Part shown: one piece after another, positions 55,959 through 64,000 of the stretch
Layout: every line of letters starts with the position of its first letter
How positions within the stretch are numbered: position 1 is the first letter of the stretch
Assembly (NCBI RefSeq): GCF_004115925.1
Contig: NZ_SDDX01000020.1
Span: 206,907-270,906, forward strand
Direction: 5' to 3'
From: Lelliottia nimipressuralis
Lineage (GTDB): Bacteria; Pseudomonadota; Gammaproteobacteria; Enterobacterales; Enterobacteriaceae
DNA length: 64,000 bases
Notes under the pieces: model-generated
Databases searched by the model: none
What the model was told of the DNA's origin: nothing
Seen by the model: only the letters and a program-made list of their open reading frames with translations
Translations under genes and position numbers: made by a program

Positions 55959-57566
55959 ATGAGTATTTCCTTGAAGAAGTCAGGGATGCTGAAGCTTGGT
56001 CTGAGCCTGGTCGCTCTCACCGTCGCGGCAAGCGTGCAGGCAAAAACCCTGGTTTACTGTTCTGAAGGCTCGCCGGAAGGCTTTAACCCACAGCTGTTCA
56101 CCTCTGGTACAACCTACGACGCTAGCTCTGTACCAATCTATAACCGTCTGGTTGAATTCAAAATCGGTACCACGGAAGTTATTCCGGGTCTGGCTGAGAA
56201 GTGGGAAATCAGCGAAGACGGCAAAACCTATACCTTCCACTTACGCCAGGGCGTGAAGTGGCAGGACAATAAAGATTTCAAACCAACGCGTGAACTGACT
56301 GCGGATGACGTTGTGTTCTCCTTCGATCGTCAGAAAAACGCACAGAACCCGTACCATAAAGTTTCTGGCGGCAGCTACGAATACTTCGAAGGGATGGGTC
56401 TGCCGGACCTGATCACCGAAGTGAAAAAAGTGGACGACAAAACCGTTCAGTTCGTTCTGAGCCGTCCTGAAGCGCCATTCCTGGCTGACCTGGCTATGGA
56501 CTTCGCCTCTATTCTGTCAAAAGAGTATGCGGACAACATGCTGAAAGCAGGCACCCCGGAAAAAGTGGATCTGAACCCAATCGGTACCGGTCCATTCCAA
56601 CTGCAGCAGTACCAGAAAGACTCCCGTATTCTGTACAAAGCATTCGAAGGTTACTGGGGTACCAAGCCGCAGATCGACCGTCTGGTCTTCTCCATCACGC
56701 CTGACGCGTCCGTGCGTTACGCGAAACTGCAGAAAAACGAGTGCCAGGTGATGCCGTACCCGAACCCGGCTGATATCGCTCGCATGAAGCAGGACAAAAA
56801 TATCAACCTGCTGGAGCAGGCGGGCCTGAACGTGGGTTACCTCTCCTTCAACACCGAGAAGAAACCGTTTGATGACGTGAAAGTGCGTCAGGCGCTGACT
56901 TACGCGGTGAACAAAGAAGCGATCATTAAAGCGGTTTACCAGGGTGCAGGTATTGCTGCCAAGAACCTGATCCCACCAACCATGTGGGGCTACAACGACG
57001 ACGTTAAAGACTACACCTACGATCCTGAGAAAGCGAAAGCGCTGCTGAAAGAAGCGGGCCAGGATAAAGGCTTTACCGTTGAGTTGTGGGCAATGCCTGT
57101 TCAGCGTCCGTACAACCCGAACGCTCGCCGTATGGCTGAGATGGTTCAGGCTGACTGGGCTAAGGTAGGCGTTCAGGCCAAGATCGTCACTTACGAGTGG
57201 GGCGAGTACCTGAAGCGTGCTAAAGCTGGCGAACACCAGGCTGTGATGATGGGCTGGACCGGGGACAATGGGGATCCGGACAACTTCTTCGCCACCCTGT
57301 TCAGCTGCGCGGCTGCGAAAGATGGTTCTAACTACTCTCGCTGGTGCTACAAGCCGTTTGAAGATCTGATTCAGCCGGCGCGCGCAACGGACGACCACAA
57401 CAAGCGTATTGAACTCTACAAACAGGCTCAGGTAGTGATGCATGACCAGGCTCCGGCGCTGATCGTGGCTCACTCCACCGTTTACGAGCCAGTGCGTAAA
57501 GAAGTCAAAGGCTATGTGGTTGATCCGCTGGGCAAACATCACTTCGAAAACGTCTCTGTTGAATAA
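55959..57566 (+). CDS. dppA: Dipeptide-binding protein DppA
   Basis: The 535-aa periplasmic receptor for dipeptides (also haem and 5-aminolevulinate in E. coli) belongs to the SBP_bac_5 family. Signal peptide cleavage is near residue 28 (ASVQA|KTLVYC). Characteristic segments are SEGSPEGFNPQLFTSGT, WDMAP-type family core NPIGTGPFQLQQY and YLSFNTEKKPFDDVKVRQALTYAVN. It is the first gene of dppABCDF, separated from dppB by a hairpin-rich spacer. The length matches E. coli. Confidence 0.98.
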   Translation: MSISLKKSGMLKLGLSLVALTVAASVQAKTLVYCSEGSPEGFNPQLFTSGTTYDASSVPIYNRLVEFKIGTTEVIPGLAEKWEISEDGKTYTFHLRQGVKWQDNKDFKPTRELTADDVVFSFDRQKNAQNPYHKVSGGSYEYFEGMGLPDLITEVKKVDDKTVQFVLSRPEAPFLADLAMDFASILSKEYADNMLKAGTPEKVDLNPIGTGPFQLQQYQKDSRILYKAFEGYWGTKPQIDRLVFSITPDASVRYAKLQKNECQVMPYPNPADIARMKQDKNINLLEQAGLNVGYLSFNTEKKPFDDVKVRQALTYAVNKEAIIKAVYQGAGIAAKNLIPPTMWGYNDDVKDYTYDPEKAKALLKEAGQDKGFTVELWAMPVQRPYNPNARRMAEMVQADWAKVGVQAKIVTYEWGEYLKRAKAGEHQAVMMGWTGDNGDPDNFFATLFSCAAAKDGSNYSRWCYKPFEDLIQPARATDDHNKRIELYKQAQVVMHDQAPALIVAHSTVYEPVRKEVKGYVVDPLGKHHFENVSVE

Positions 57567-57578
57567 TTAAAAGCGTCA

Positions 57579-57697
57579 GGGGTGCATGAGCACCCCGTGC
57601 CGGCGGCGCTGTGCGAGCGCGGACCTACAGCGGTAGGCCGGGTCAGCGCAGCGCCGTCCGGCAGCAGTGCTTTATTCCCTCTTCGCGGAGGGAATAA
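57579..57697. repeat. Three successive hairpins between dppA and dppB
   Basis: The first is GGGGTGC/GCACCCC with an ATGA loop (57579-57596). The second is a REP-like GC-rich palindrome (about 57601-57662). The third is a perfect ten-pair TTATTCCCTC/GAGGGAATAA hairpin (57672-57697). They should block 3' decay and attenuate transcription, so dppA is made in excess over the membrane components. Confidence 0.75.
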
Positions 57698-57760
57698 GAT
57701 TTGTGAGCAATACAGACGTCACCGCCTGCGGGCAGTACGTCATTAGAGAGAATCCGGGAT

Positions 57761-58780
57761 ATGTTGCAGTTCATCCTCCGACGTCTGGGACTTGTCATCC
57801 CCACGTTTATCGGTATCACCCTTCTCACTTTTGCCTTCGTCCATATGATCCCCGGCGACCCGGTAATGATTATGGCGGGTGAGCGTGGTATCTCCCCTGA
57901 ACGCCATGCGCAGCTGCTGGCCGAACTTGGCCTCGATAAGCCGATGTGGCAGCAGTATCTCCATTATATTTGGGGCGTCCTGCACGGTGATTTAGGGATT
58001 TCGCTGAAAAGCCGTCTTCCGGTGTGGGACGAGTTTGTGCCGCGTTTTAAAGCGACGCTGGAGCTCGGTATCTGCGCCATGATTTTTGCCGTTGCTGTCG
58101 GTATCCCCGTCGGTGTCCTGGCTGCCGTTAAGCGCGGTTCAATCTTCGATCACACCGCTGTTGGCCTGGCGCTGACCGGTTACTCCATGCCTATCTTCTG
58201 GTGGGGCATGATGCTGATCATGCTGGTCTCCGTGCAACTCAACCTGACGCCGGTCTCCGGAAGGGTGAGCGACATGGTGTTCCTTGATGATTCCAACCCG
58301 CTCACCGGCTTTATGCTGATCGATACGGCCATCTGGGGCGAAGAGGGCAACTTCATCGATGCGCTGGCGCATATGATCCTGCCTGCGATGGTGCTCGGGA
58401 CCATTCCTCTGGCGGTAATTGTACGTATGACGCGCTCGTCGATGCTGGAAGTGCTGGGGGAGGATTACATCCGTACCGCCCGCGCCAAAGGTCTGACCCG
58501 TATGCGCGTCATCATCGTCCATGCGTTGCGTAACGCGATGCTGCCTGTCGTGACGGTGATCGGCTTGCAGGTGGGGACATTGCTGGCCGGGGCGATCCTG
58601 ACCGAAACCATCTTCTCCTGGCCGGGCCTGGGACGTTGGCTGATCGATGCGCTGCAACGCCGTGACTATCCGGTTGTGCAGGGCGGTGTACTGCTGGTGG
58701 CGACGATGATTATCCTCGTTAACCTGCTGGTCGATTTGCTGTACGGCGTGGTGAACCCGCGTATTCGTCATAAGAAGTAA
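57761..58780 (+). CDS. dppB: Dipeptide ABC transporter permease DppB
   Basis: The 339-aa inner-membrane permease has about six helices, starting MLQFILRRLGLVIPTFIG. The EAA loop that contacts the ATPases is seen in DYIRTARAKGLTRMRVIIVHALRNA. It pairs with DppC, encoded 9 bp later. The spacer of about 190 bp from dppA holds the hairpins and a ribosome site. Confidence 0.97.
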   Translation: MLQFILRRLGLVIPTFIGITLLTFAFVHMIPGDPVMIMAGERGISPERHAQLLAELGLDKPMWQQYLHYIWGVLHGDLGISLKSRLPVWDEFVPRFKATLELGICAMIFAVAVGIPVGVLAAVKRGSIFDHTAVGLALTGYSMPIFWWGMMLIMLVSVQLNLTPVSGRVSDMVFLDDSNPLTGFMLIDTAIWGEEGNFIDALAHMILPAMVLGTIPLAVIVRMTRSSMLEVLGEDYIRTARAKGLTRMRVIIVHALRNAMLPVVTVIGLQVGTLLAGAILTETIFSWPGLGRWLIDALQRRDYPVVQGGVLLVATMIILVNLLVDLLYGVVNPRIRHKK

Positions 58781-58789
58781 GGGGCCATC

Positions 58790-59692
58790 ATGTCACAAGT
58801 TACTCAAAATAAAGCTGTTGCTGCCCCGGTGCCAATGACGCCGATGCAGGAGTTCTGGCATTACTTCAAACGCAACAAAGGCGCCGTGGTCGGGCTAGTG
58901 TATGTCACCATCATGATCATTATCGCCGTGTTTGCGAACGTGCTGGCGCCCTATAACCCGGCGGATCAGTTCCGCGACGTGCTGCTGGCTCCGCCAGCCT
59001 GGCAGGATGGCGGGACCTTCGCCCATCTGCTCGGCACGGATGACGTGGGCCGCGATGTGTTATCGCGTCTGATGTACGGTGCGCGTCTGTCGCTGCTGGT
59101 AGGGTGCCTGGTGGTGGTACTGTCGCTGATCCTCGGGGTTATCCTCGGACTGGTTGCCGGCTACTTCGGCGGTCTGATCGACAACATCATTATGCGTGTG
59201 GTCGACATCATGCTGGCCCTGCCAAGCCTGCTGTTGGCGCTGGTCCTTGTGGCGGTGTTTGGGCCGTCGATAGGTAACGCGGCGCTGGCCCTGACGTTCG
59301 TGGCACTCCCTCACTACGTGCGATTAACACGTGCGGCGGTGCTGGTGGAAGTGAACCGCGATTATGTCACCGCTTCACGTGTGGCAGGCGCGGGCGCGCT
59401 GCGCCAGATGTTTGTCAATATTCTCCCAAACTGCCTTGCGCCGCTGATCGTTCAGGCGTCGCTCGGTTTCTCTAACGCCATTCTCGATATGGCTGCTCTT
59501 GGCTTCCTTGGCATGGGTGCGCAACCGCCAACACCGGAGTGGGGCACAATGCTCGCCGATGTGTTGCAGTTCGCGCAAAGCGCATGGTGGGTCGTGACCT
59601 TCCCGGGTCTGGCGATTCTGCTGACGGTGCTGGCATTTAACCTGATGGGTGATGGTCTGCGTGATGCACTTGATCCCAAACTGAAGCAGTAA
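58790..59692 (+). CDS. dppC: Dipeptide ABC transporter permease DppC
   Basis: The 300-aa second permease subunit has about six helices, a cytoplasmic N-terminus ([18 protein letters not shown]) and the EAA loop [24 protein letters not shown]. It carries the [15 protein letters not shown] motif typical of OppC/DppC. It sits between dppB and dppD with gaps of 9 and 10 bp. Confidence 0.97.
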   Translation: MSQVTQNKAVAAPVPMTPMQEFWHYFKRNKGAVVGLVYVTIMIIIAVFANVLAPYNPADQFRDVLLAPPAWQDGGTFAHLLGTDDVGRDVLSRLMYGARLSLLVGCLVVVLSLILGVILGLVAGYFGGLIDNIIMRVVDIMLALPSLLLALVLVAVFGPSIGNAALALTFVALPHYVRLTRAAVLVEVNRDYVTASRVAGAGALRQMFVNILPNCLAPLIVQASLGFSNAILDMAALGFLGMGAQPPTPEWGTMLADVLQFAQSAWWVVTFPGLAILLTVLAFNLMGDGLRDALDPKLKQ

Positions 59693-59702
59693 GAGGCACG
59701 AG

Positions 59703-60686
59703 ATGGCGTTATTAAATGTAGATAAATTATCGGTGCACTTCGGTGACGTGGGCTCCGAGTTTCGTGCCGTAGACCGTATCAGCTACAGCGTGAATCAGGG
59801 TGAAGTGGTTGGCATTGTGGGTGAGTCTGGCTCGGGTAAATCTGTCAGCTCACTGGCGATCATGGGTCTTATTGATTACCCCGGCCGCGTGATGGCGGAA
59901 AGCCTGGAGTTCAACGGCCAGGATCTGAAGCGCATCTCCGAGAAGCAGCGCCGCCAGCTGGTGGGCGCTGAAGTGGCGATGATCTTCCAGGACCCAATGA
60001 CCAGTCTGAACCCGTGCTATACCGTCGGTTTCCAGATTATGGAAGCGATCAAAGTGCATCAGGGTGGGAATAAGAAAACCCGTCGCCAGCGCGCGATCGA
60101 CCTGCTTACGCAGGTGGGGATTCCCGATCCGGCATCACGTCTGGATGTTTATCCGCACCAGCTGTCTGGTGGGATGAGCCAGCGCGTGATGATCGCTATG
60201 GCGATTGCCTGTCGACCGAAGCTGCTGATTGCGGATGAACCGACCACGGCGCTGGACGTGACCATTCAGGCGCAGATCATCGAGCTGCTGCTGGAACTGC
60301 AGCAGAAAGAGAACATGGCGCTGGTGCTGATTACCCACGATCTGGCGCTGGTGGCCGAAGCCGCCCACAAAATTATCGTGATGTATGCCGGTCAAGTCGT
60401 GGAGGCCGGAAGCTCGCACGATATTTTCCGCGCGCCGCGTCACCCGTATACCCAGGCGCTGCTACGTGCGCTGCCGGAGTTTGCCCAAGATAAAGCGCGT
60501 CTGGCGTCGTTGCCGGGCGTCGTCCCGGGTAAATATGACCGCCCGACGGGCTGTCTGTTGAATCCGCGCTGCCCGTATGCAACAGATAAGTGTCGTGCTG
60601 AAGAGCCAGAACTGAACACCCTCCCAGGTGGTCGTCAGTCTAAATGTCACTACCCACTTGATGATGCCGGGAGGCCAACACTATGA
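59703..60686 (+). CDS. dppD: Dipeptide ABC transporter ATPase DppD
   Basis: The 327-aa ATPase has Walker A GESGSGKS (about residues 40-47), signature [15 protein letters not shown] and Walker [13 protein letters not shown]. The C-terminal oligopeptide-transporter extension (about 235-320) contains four cysteines (CLLNPRC, CRAEEPE, CHYPL) that in homologues bind an iron-sulfur cluster. Its stop overlaps the dppF start by 4 bp. Confidence 0.97.
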   Translation: MALLNVDKLSVHFGDVGSEFRAVDRISYSVNQGEVVGIVGESGSGKSVSSLAIMGLIDYPGRVMAESLEFNGQDLKRISEKQRRQLVGAEVAMIFQDPMTSLNPCYTVGFQIMEAIKVHQGGNKKTRRQRAIDLLTQVGIPDPASRLDVYPHQLSGGMSQRVMIAMAIACRPKLLIADEPTTALDVTIQAQIIELLLELQQKENMALVLITHDLALVAEAAHKIIVMYAGQVVEAGSSHDIFRAPRHPYTQALLRALPEFAQDKARLASLPGVVPGKYDRPTGCLLNPRCPYATDKCRAEEPELNTLPGGRQSKCHYPLDDAGRPTL

Positions 60687-61696
60687 GTACGCAAGAGGCC
60701 GCCAAACAACAGCCGCTGTTGCAGGCCATCGATCTGAAAAAACACTATCCGGTGAAGAAGGGGATTTTCGCCCCAGAACGCCTGGTGAAAGCGCTGGATG
60801 GGGTGTCGTTCACCCTGGAACGCGGCAAAACGCTGGCTGTGGTCGGTGAATCGGGCTGTGGTAAATCCACGCTAGGTCGTTTGCTGACGATGATTGAAAC
60901 CCCGACCGGCGGCGAGCTGTACTATCAGGGCCAGGATCTGCTCAAGCACGATCCCCAGGCACAGAAGCTGCGCCGTCAGAAAATTCAGATTGTGTTCCAG
61001 AACCCGTACGGTTCTCTGAACCCGCGTAAAAAAGTGGGACAGATTCTGGAAGAGCCGCTGCAAATTAACAGCGATCTCAACAAAGAGCAGCGCCGTGAAA
61101 AAGCGCTGGCGATGATGGCGAAAGTGGGTCTTAAAACCGAGCACTACGATCGCTATCCGCACATGTTCTCTGGCGGTCAGCGTCAGCGTATCGCTATCGC
61201 GCGTGGTCTGATGCTGGACCCGGACGTGGTGATTGCCGACGAACCGGTCTCTGCGCTCGACGTGTCCGTGCGCGCGCAGGTGCTGAACCTGATGATGGAT
61301 TTGCAGCAGGATCTGGGGCTGTCGTATGTGTTTATCTCGCACGACCTGTCCGTAGTAGAGCACATTGCTGATGAAGTGATGGTGATGTATCTCGGGCGCT
61401 GCGTGGAGAAGGGGACCAAAGACCAGATCTTTAATAATCCTCGTCATCCGTATACGCAAGCGCTGCTGTCGGCCACGCCGCGTCTGAATCCGGACGATCG
61501 CCGTGAGCGTATTAAGCTGACGGGCGAGCTGCCAAGCCCGCTGAATCCACCGCCGGGTTGTGCGTTCAACGCCCGCTGCCGTCGCCGCTTTGGTCCTTGT
61601 ACTCAGTTACAGCCGCAGTTGAAGGACTACGGCGGTCAACTGGTGGCCTGCTTTGCGGTCGATCAGGATGAAAACGGTGAGAAACCGCACGCATAA
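60683..61696 (+). CDS. dppF: Dipeptide ABC transporter ATPase DppF
   Basis: The 337-aa second ATPase has Walker [10 protein letters not shown] (about residues 54-62), signature [15 protein letters not shown] and Walker [13 protein letters not shown], with the C-terminal extension [15 protein letters not shown]. It overlaps dppD and ends the operon at a strong terminator. Downstream lies coaA rather than the yhjV/bcs genes found in E. coli. Confidence 0.97.
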   Translation: MSTQEAAKQQPLLQAIDLKKHYPVKKGIFAPERLVKALDGVSFTLERGKTLAVVGESGCGKSTLGRLLTMIETPTGGELYYQGQDLLKHDPQAQKLRRQKIQIVFQNPYGSLNPRKKVGQILEEPLQINSDLNKEQRREKALAMMAKVGLKTEHYDRYPHMFSGGQRQRIAIARGLMLDPDVVIADEPVSALDVSVRAQVLNLMMDLQQDLGLSYVFISHDLSVVEHIADEVMVMYLGRCVEKGTKDQIFNNPRHPYTQALLSATPRLNPDDRRERIKLTGELPSPLNPPPGCAFNARCRRRFGPCTQLQPQLKDYGGQLVACFAVDQDENGEKPHA

Positions 61697-61703
61697 TGCG
61701 TAA

Positions 61704-61737
61704 ACAAAAAAACCGGCGATTATCGCCGGTTTTTTTA
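61704..61737. terminator. Bidirectional terminator, dppF / coaA
   Basis: An ACCGGCGA/TCGCCGGT stem with a 3-base loop is flanked by A7 and T7 between convergent genes. Confidence 0.92.
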
Positions 61738-61751
61738 TGTCTGCGAATCCA

Positions 61752-62702
61752 CTATTTTCGCAGGCGAATCTGGTCTACGGCGTGGTTTTCACTTTTCGTT
61801 AGAATCAGGCTCGCGCGCTCGCGCGTCGGCAGGATGTTCTCTTTCAGGTTCACGTAGTTAATCTCATTCCAGAGCGATGTCGCCACATTGACCGCTTCCT
61901 CTTCAGAAAGCTGGGCGTAGTTATGGAAGTAAGAGTCAGGGTCGGTAAACGCCCCTTCACGGAACTTCAGGAAACGGTTGATATACCAATTTTGCAGCAG
62001 ATCTTCCGGCGCATCGACATATATAGAGAAGTCGACGAAGTCGGAGACAAACACATGATGTGGGTCGTGCGGGTAATCCATGCCGCTTTGCAGCACGTTT
62101 AGCCCTTCGAGGATCAGAATATCCGGTTGCGCCACCGTTTTATCGCCGTCCGGGATGCGGTCGTAAATCAGATGGGAATAGACCGGCGCCGTGACGTTTG
62201 GTGCGCCAGATTTCAGATCTGAAACGAATTTCACCAGGCGGTGCATATCGTATGAAAGAGGAAAGCCTTTCTTCTTCATCAGGCCGCGCTCTTTCAGCAC
62301 CTCGTTCGGATGCAGGAAGCCGTCTGTGGTGATCAGCTCGACGCTGCGATGTTCAGGCCAGCGGCTCAACAGCGCTTGCAGAACACGTGCAGTGGTACTT
62401 TTACCGACCGCCACGCTGCCCGCGATGCTGATGATATAAGGAATACGCTGGCCATTGGTGCCGAGGAACTGCTCCAGTACCGCCTGACGACGCAGGTTGG
62501 AGCTTATATAGAAGTTAAGCAAGCGGGACAGTGGCAGATAGATCTCTGCAACCTCCTCCAGCGACAGGTCTTCGTTGATCCCCTTTAACCGCGCAATTTC
62601 CCCTTCCGTTAAGGTCATGGGGACGGAGTCACGCAGAGCGGCCCACTGGCTGCGGTTAAACTGAAGATAGGGTGTCATTAACGATTGCTCTTTTTTGCTC
62701 AT
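61752..62702 (-). CDS. coaA: Type I pantothenate kinase CoaA
   Basis: The 316-aa enzyme catalyses the first, feedback-controlled step of coenzyme A synthesis. The start at 62702 ([19 protein letters not shown]) equals the E. coli N-terminus; 21 earlier codons were rejected. The P-loop GSVAVGKST has Lys101 at the E. coli number, and TTDGFLHPN and [11 protein letters not shown] follow. It is divergent from the tRNA cluster, as in E. coli (birA-coaA-thrU). Confidence 0.97.
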   Translation of the reverse strand: MSKKEQSLMTPYLQFNRSQWAALRDSVPMTLTEGEIARLKGINEDLSLEEVAEIYLPLSRLLNFYISSNLRRQAVLEQFLGTNGQRIPYIISIAGSVAVGKSTTARVLQALLSRWPEHRSVELITTDGFLHPNEVLKERGLMKKKGFPLSYDMHRLVKFVSDLKSGAPNVTAPVYSHLIYDRIPDGDKTVAQPDILILEGLNVLQSGMDYPHDPHHVFVSDFVDFSIYVDAPEDLLQNWYINRFLKFREGAFTDPDSYFHNYAQLSEEEAVNVATSLWNEINYVNLKENILPTRERASLILTKSENHAVDQIRLRK

Positions 62703-62993
62703 AAGCGTGTTCAGTGAACCCTTTGTCTGCGCGACAACGCGTTCGTGGCGGCAGCGGTTCATCACTTAGTAGTTAAATTTGGACAATGGGCAGGAGGTTA
62801 ACACCAGATGGCGGGAATAATAAGAAAAAATATAGACAAGTGATGCTTTACGCGGAGGGCATCACGATACGCTATAGGTGGATTATTTGCGGTGCTTATG
62901 CTGAATATTTGAACGGCAATGAACGAAATATCAGCGTTTTTCCCTTCTGGCGCACAAAATCTGAGCGAAAGAACATTTTATGCAATTTTTTAG

Positions 62994-63028
62994 TTGCATG
63001 ACTGCTCATGCCCCCATAGAATGCGCGC
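62994..63028 (+). promoter_or_regulatory. Promoter of the thrU-tyrU-glyT-thrT-tufB operon
   Basis: TTGCAT (62994-62999), 17 bp, TAGAAT (63017-63022) and the discriminator GCGCGC (63023-63028) form a typical stringently regulated promoter about 9 bp before the thrU coding start. The AT-rich DNA upstream to 62703 (334 bp in all to thrU) probably holds Fis-type activating sites and the coaA promoter; I see no gene there. Confidence 0.85.
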
Positions 63029-63036
63029 TACTTGAT

Positions 63037-63112
<76 letters not shown>

Positions 63113-63120
63113 TCAAGTCC

Positions 63121-63205
<85 letters not shown>

Positions 63206-63321
63206 CTTTCTGGCAGCGTTATCGCCGCCTGAGCTGGCTAAAACATTAATCAGCTCAAAACATAAAAAGAGAGAAATCTCTTTTTTGTTACAGAAAGAAC
63301 TGGGTAGCCGAGTTTCAGGAT

Positions 63322-63396
<75 letters not shown>

Positions 63397-63402
63397 AGAC
63401 GT

Positions 63403-63478
63403 GCTGATATGGCTCAGTTGGTAGAGCGCACCCTTGGTAAGGGTGAGGTCCCCAGTTCGACTCTGGGTATCAGCACCA
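63403..63478 (+). tRNA. thrT: tRNA-Thr (anticodon GGU)
   Basis: The 76-nt cloverleaf begins six bases after glyT, with acceptor GCTGATA/TATCAGC, anticodon GGT in TTGGTAA and an encoded CCA. Confidence 0.97.
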
Positions 63479-63561
63479 CTTCACTTCTCCTCCCTGTTTC
63501 TCTCTGTTAACCTTTAAAAAGCATTCAACAGTTCAGGCATATTGCCTGGTTGATGTGGTGA

Positions 63562-64000
<439 letters not shown>

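Overview
This window is chromosomal DNA from a member of the Enterobacteriaceae close to Enterobacter, Lelliottia or Klebsiella. Almost every gene has a recognisable E. coli K-12 homologue. Most of the gene order follows the E. coli segment from yiaU to dppF, and Klebsiella/Enterobacter-type additions break it up. There is no rRNA operon, CRISPR array, intact insertion sequence or prophage in the window. Gene names rest on remembered protein similarity, because no database search was possible.

Layout. 1-1504: the 3'-truncated LysR gene yiaU, divergent from the outer-membrane gene yiaT. 1505-6463: an insertion relative to E. coli, with remnants of a hicAB toxin-antitoxin pair and a GH127 beta-L-arabinofuranosidase / GPH symporter / AraC regulator cassette. 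6464-15061: the yia cluster for L-ascorbate/2,3-diketo-L-gulonate-type substrates in its Klebsiella form (yiaK, yiaL, yiaX1, yiaX2, lyxK, sgbH, sgbU, sgbE, with the IclR gene yiaJ divergent). lyxK is broken by a one-base frameshift. 15123-19736: avtA, malS (with MalT-like boxes) and bax. 19803-28029: the complete D-xylose regulon (xylR, xylHGF, xylAB). 28134-30581: an isochorismatase-like hydrolase with a DJ-1/AraC-type regulator, then wecH. 30765-34176: ysaB and glyQS.

34347-37832 is the most distinctive locus. It encodes an Hcp-like protein fused to a Tle1-type (DUF2235) lipase domain, followed by two full and one truncated copy of a DUF2931 lipoprotein, the expected periplasmic immunity protein. 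In-frame traces of an effector-like 3' end sit in front of copies 2 and 3. No other type VI secretion genes are present, so this looks like an orphan effector-immunity island. 38014-41463: an ABC-F ATPase, yiaG, yiaF and cspA. 41535-46690: a 2-ketogluconate utilisation cluster (ghrB, kguT, kguK, kguE and a LacI/PtxS-like regulator) with a perfect 14-bp palindromic operator. 46789-55169: yiaD, bisC, yiaC, tag, yhjY, yhjX (with a YpdB-type direct repeat) and eptB.

55261-61696: a tRNA-Pro gene and the dipeptide transporter dppABCDF. 61752 to the end: coaA, the thrU-tyrU-glyT-thrT tRNA cluster and the start of tufB. In E. coli K-12 the dpp and coaA/tufB loci lie several hundred kb apart, so the dppF-coaA join is a rearrangement relative to that genome. 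The tRNA-Pro at the proK position has a UGG anticodon, where E. coli proK has CGG.
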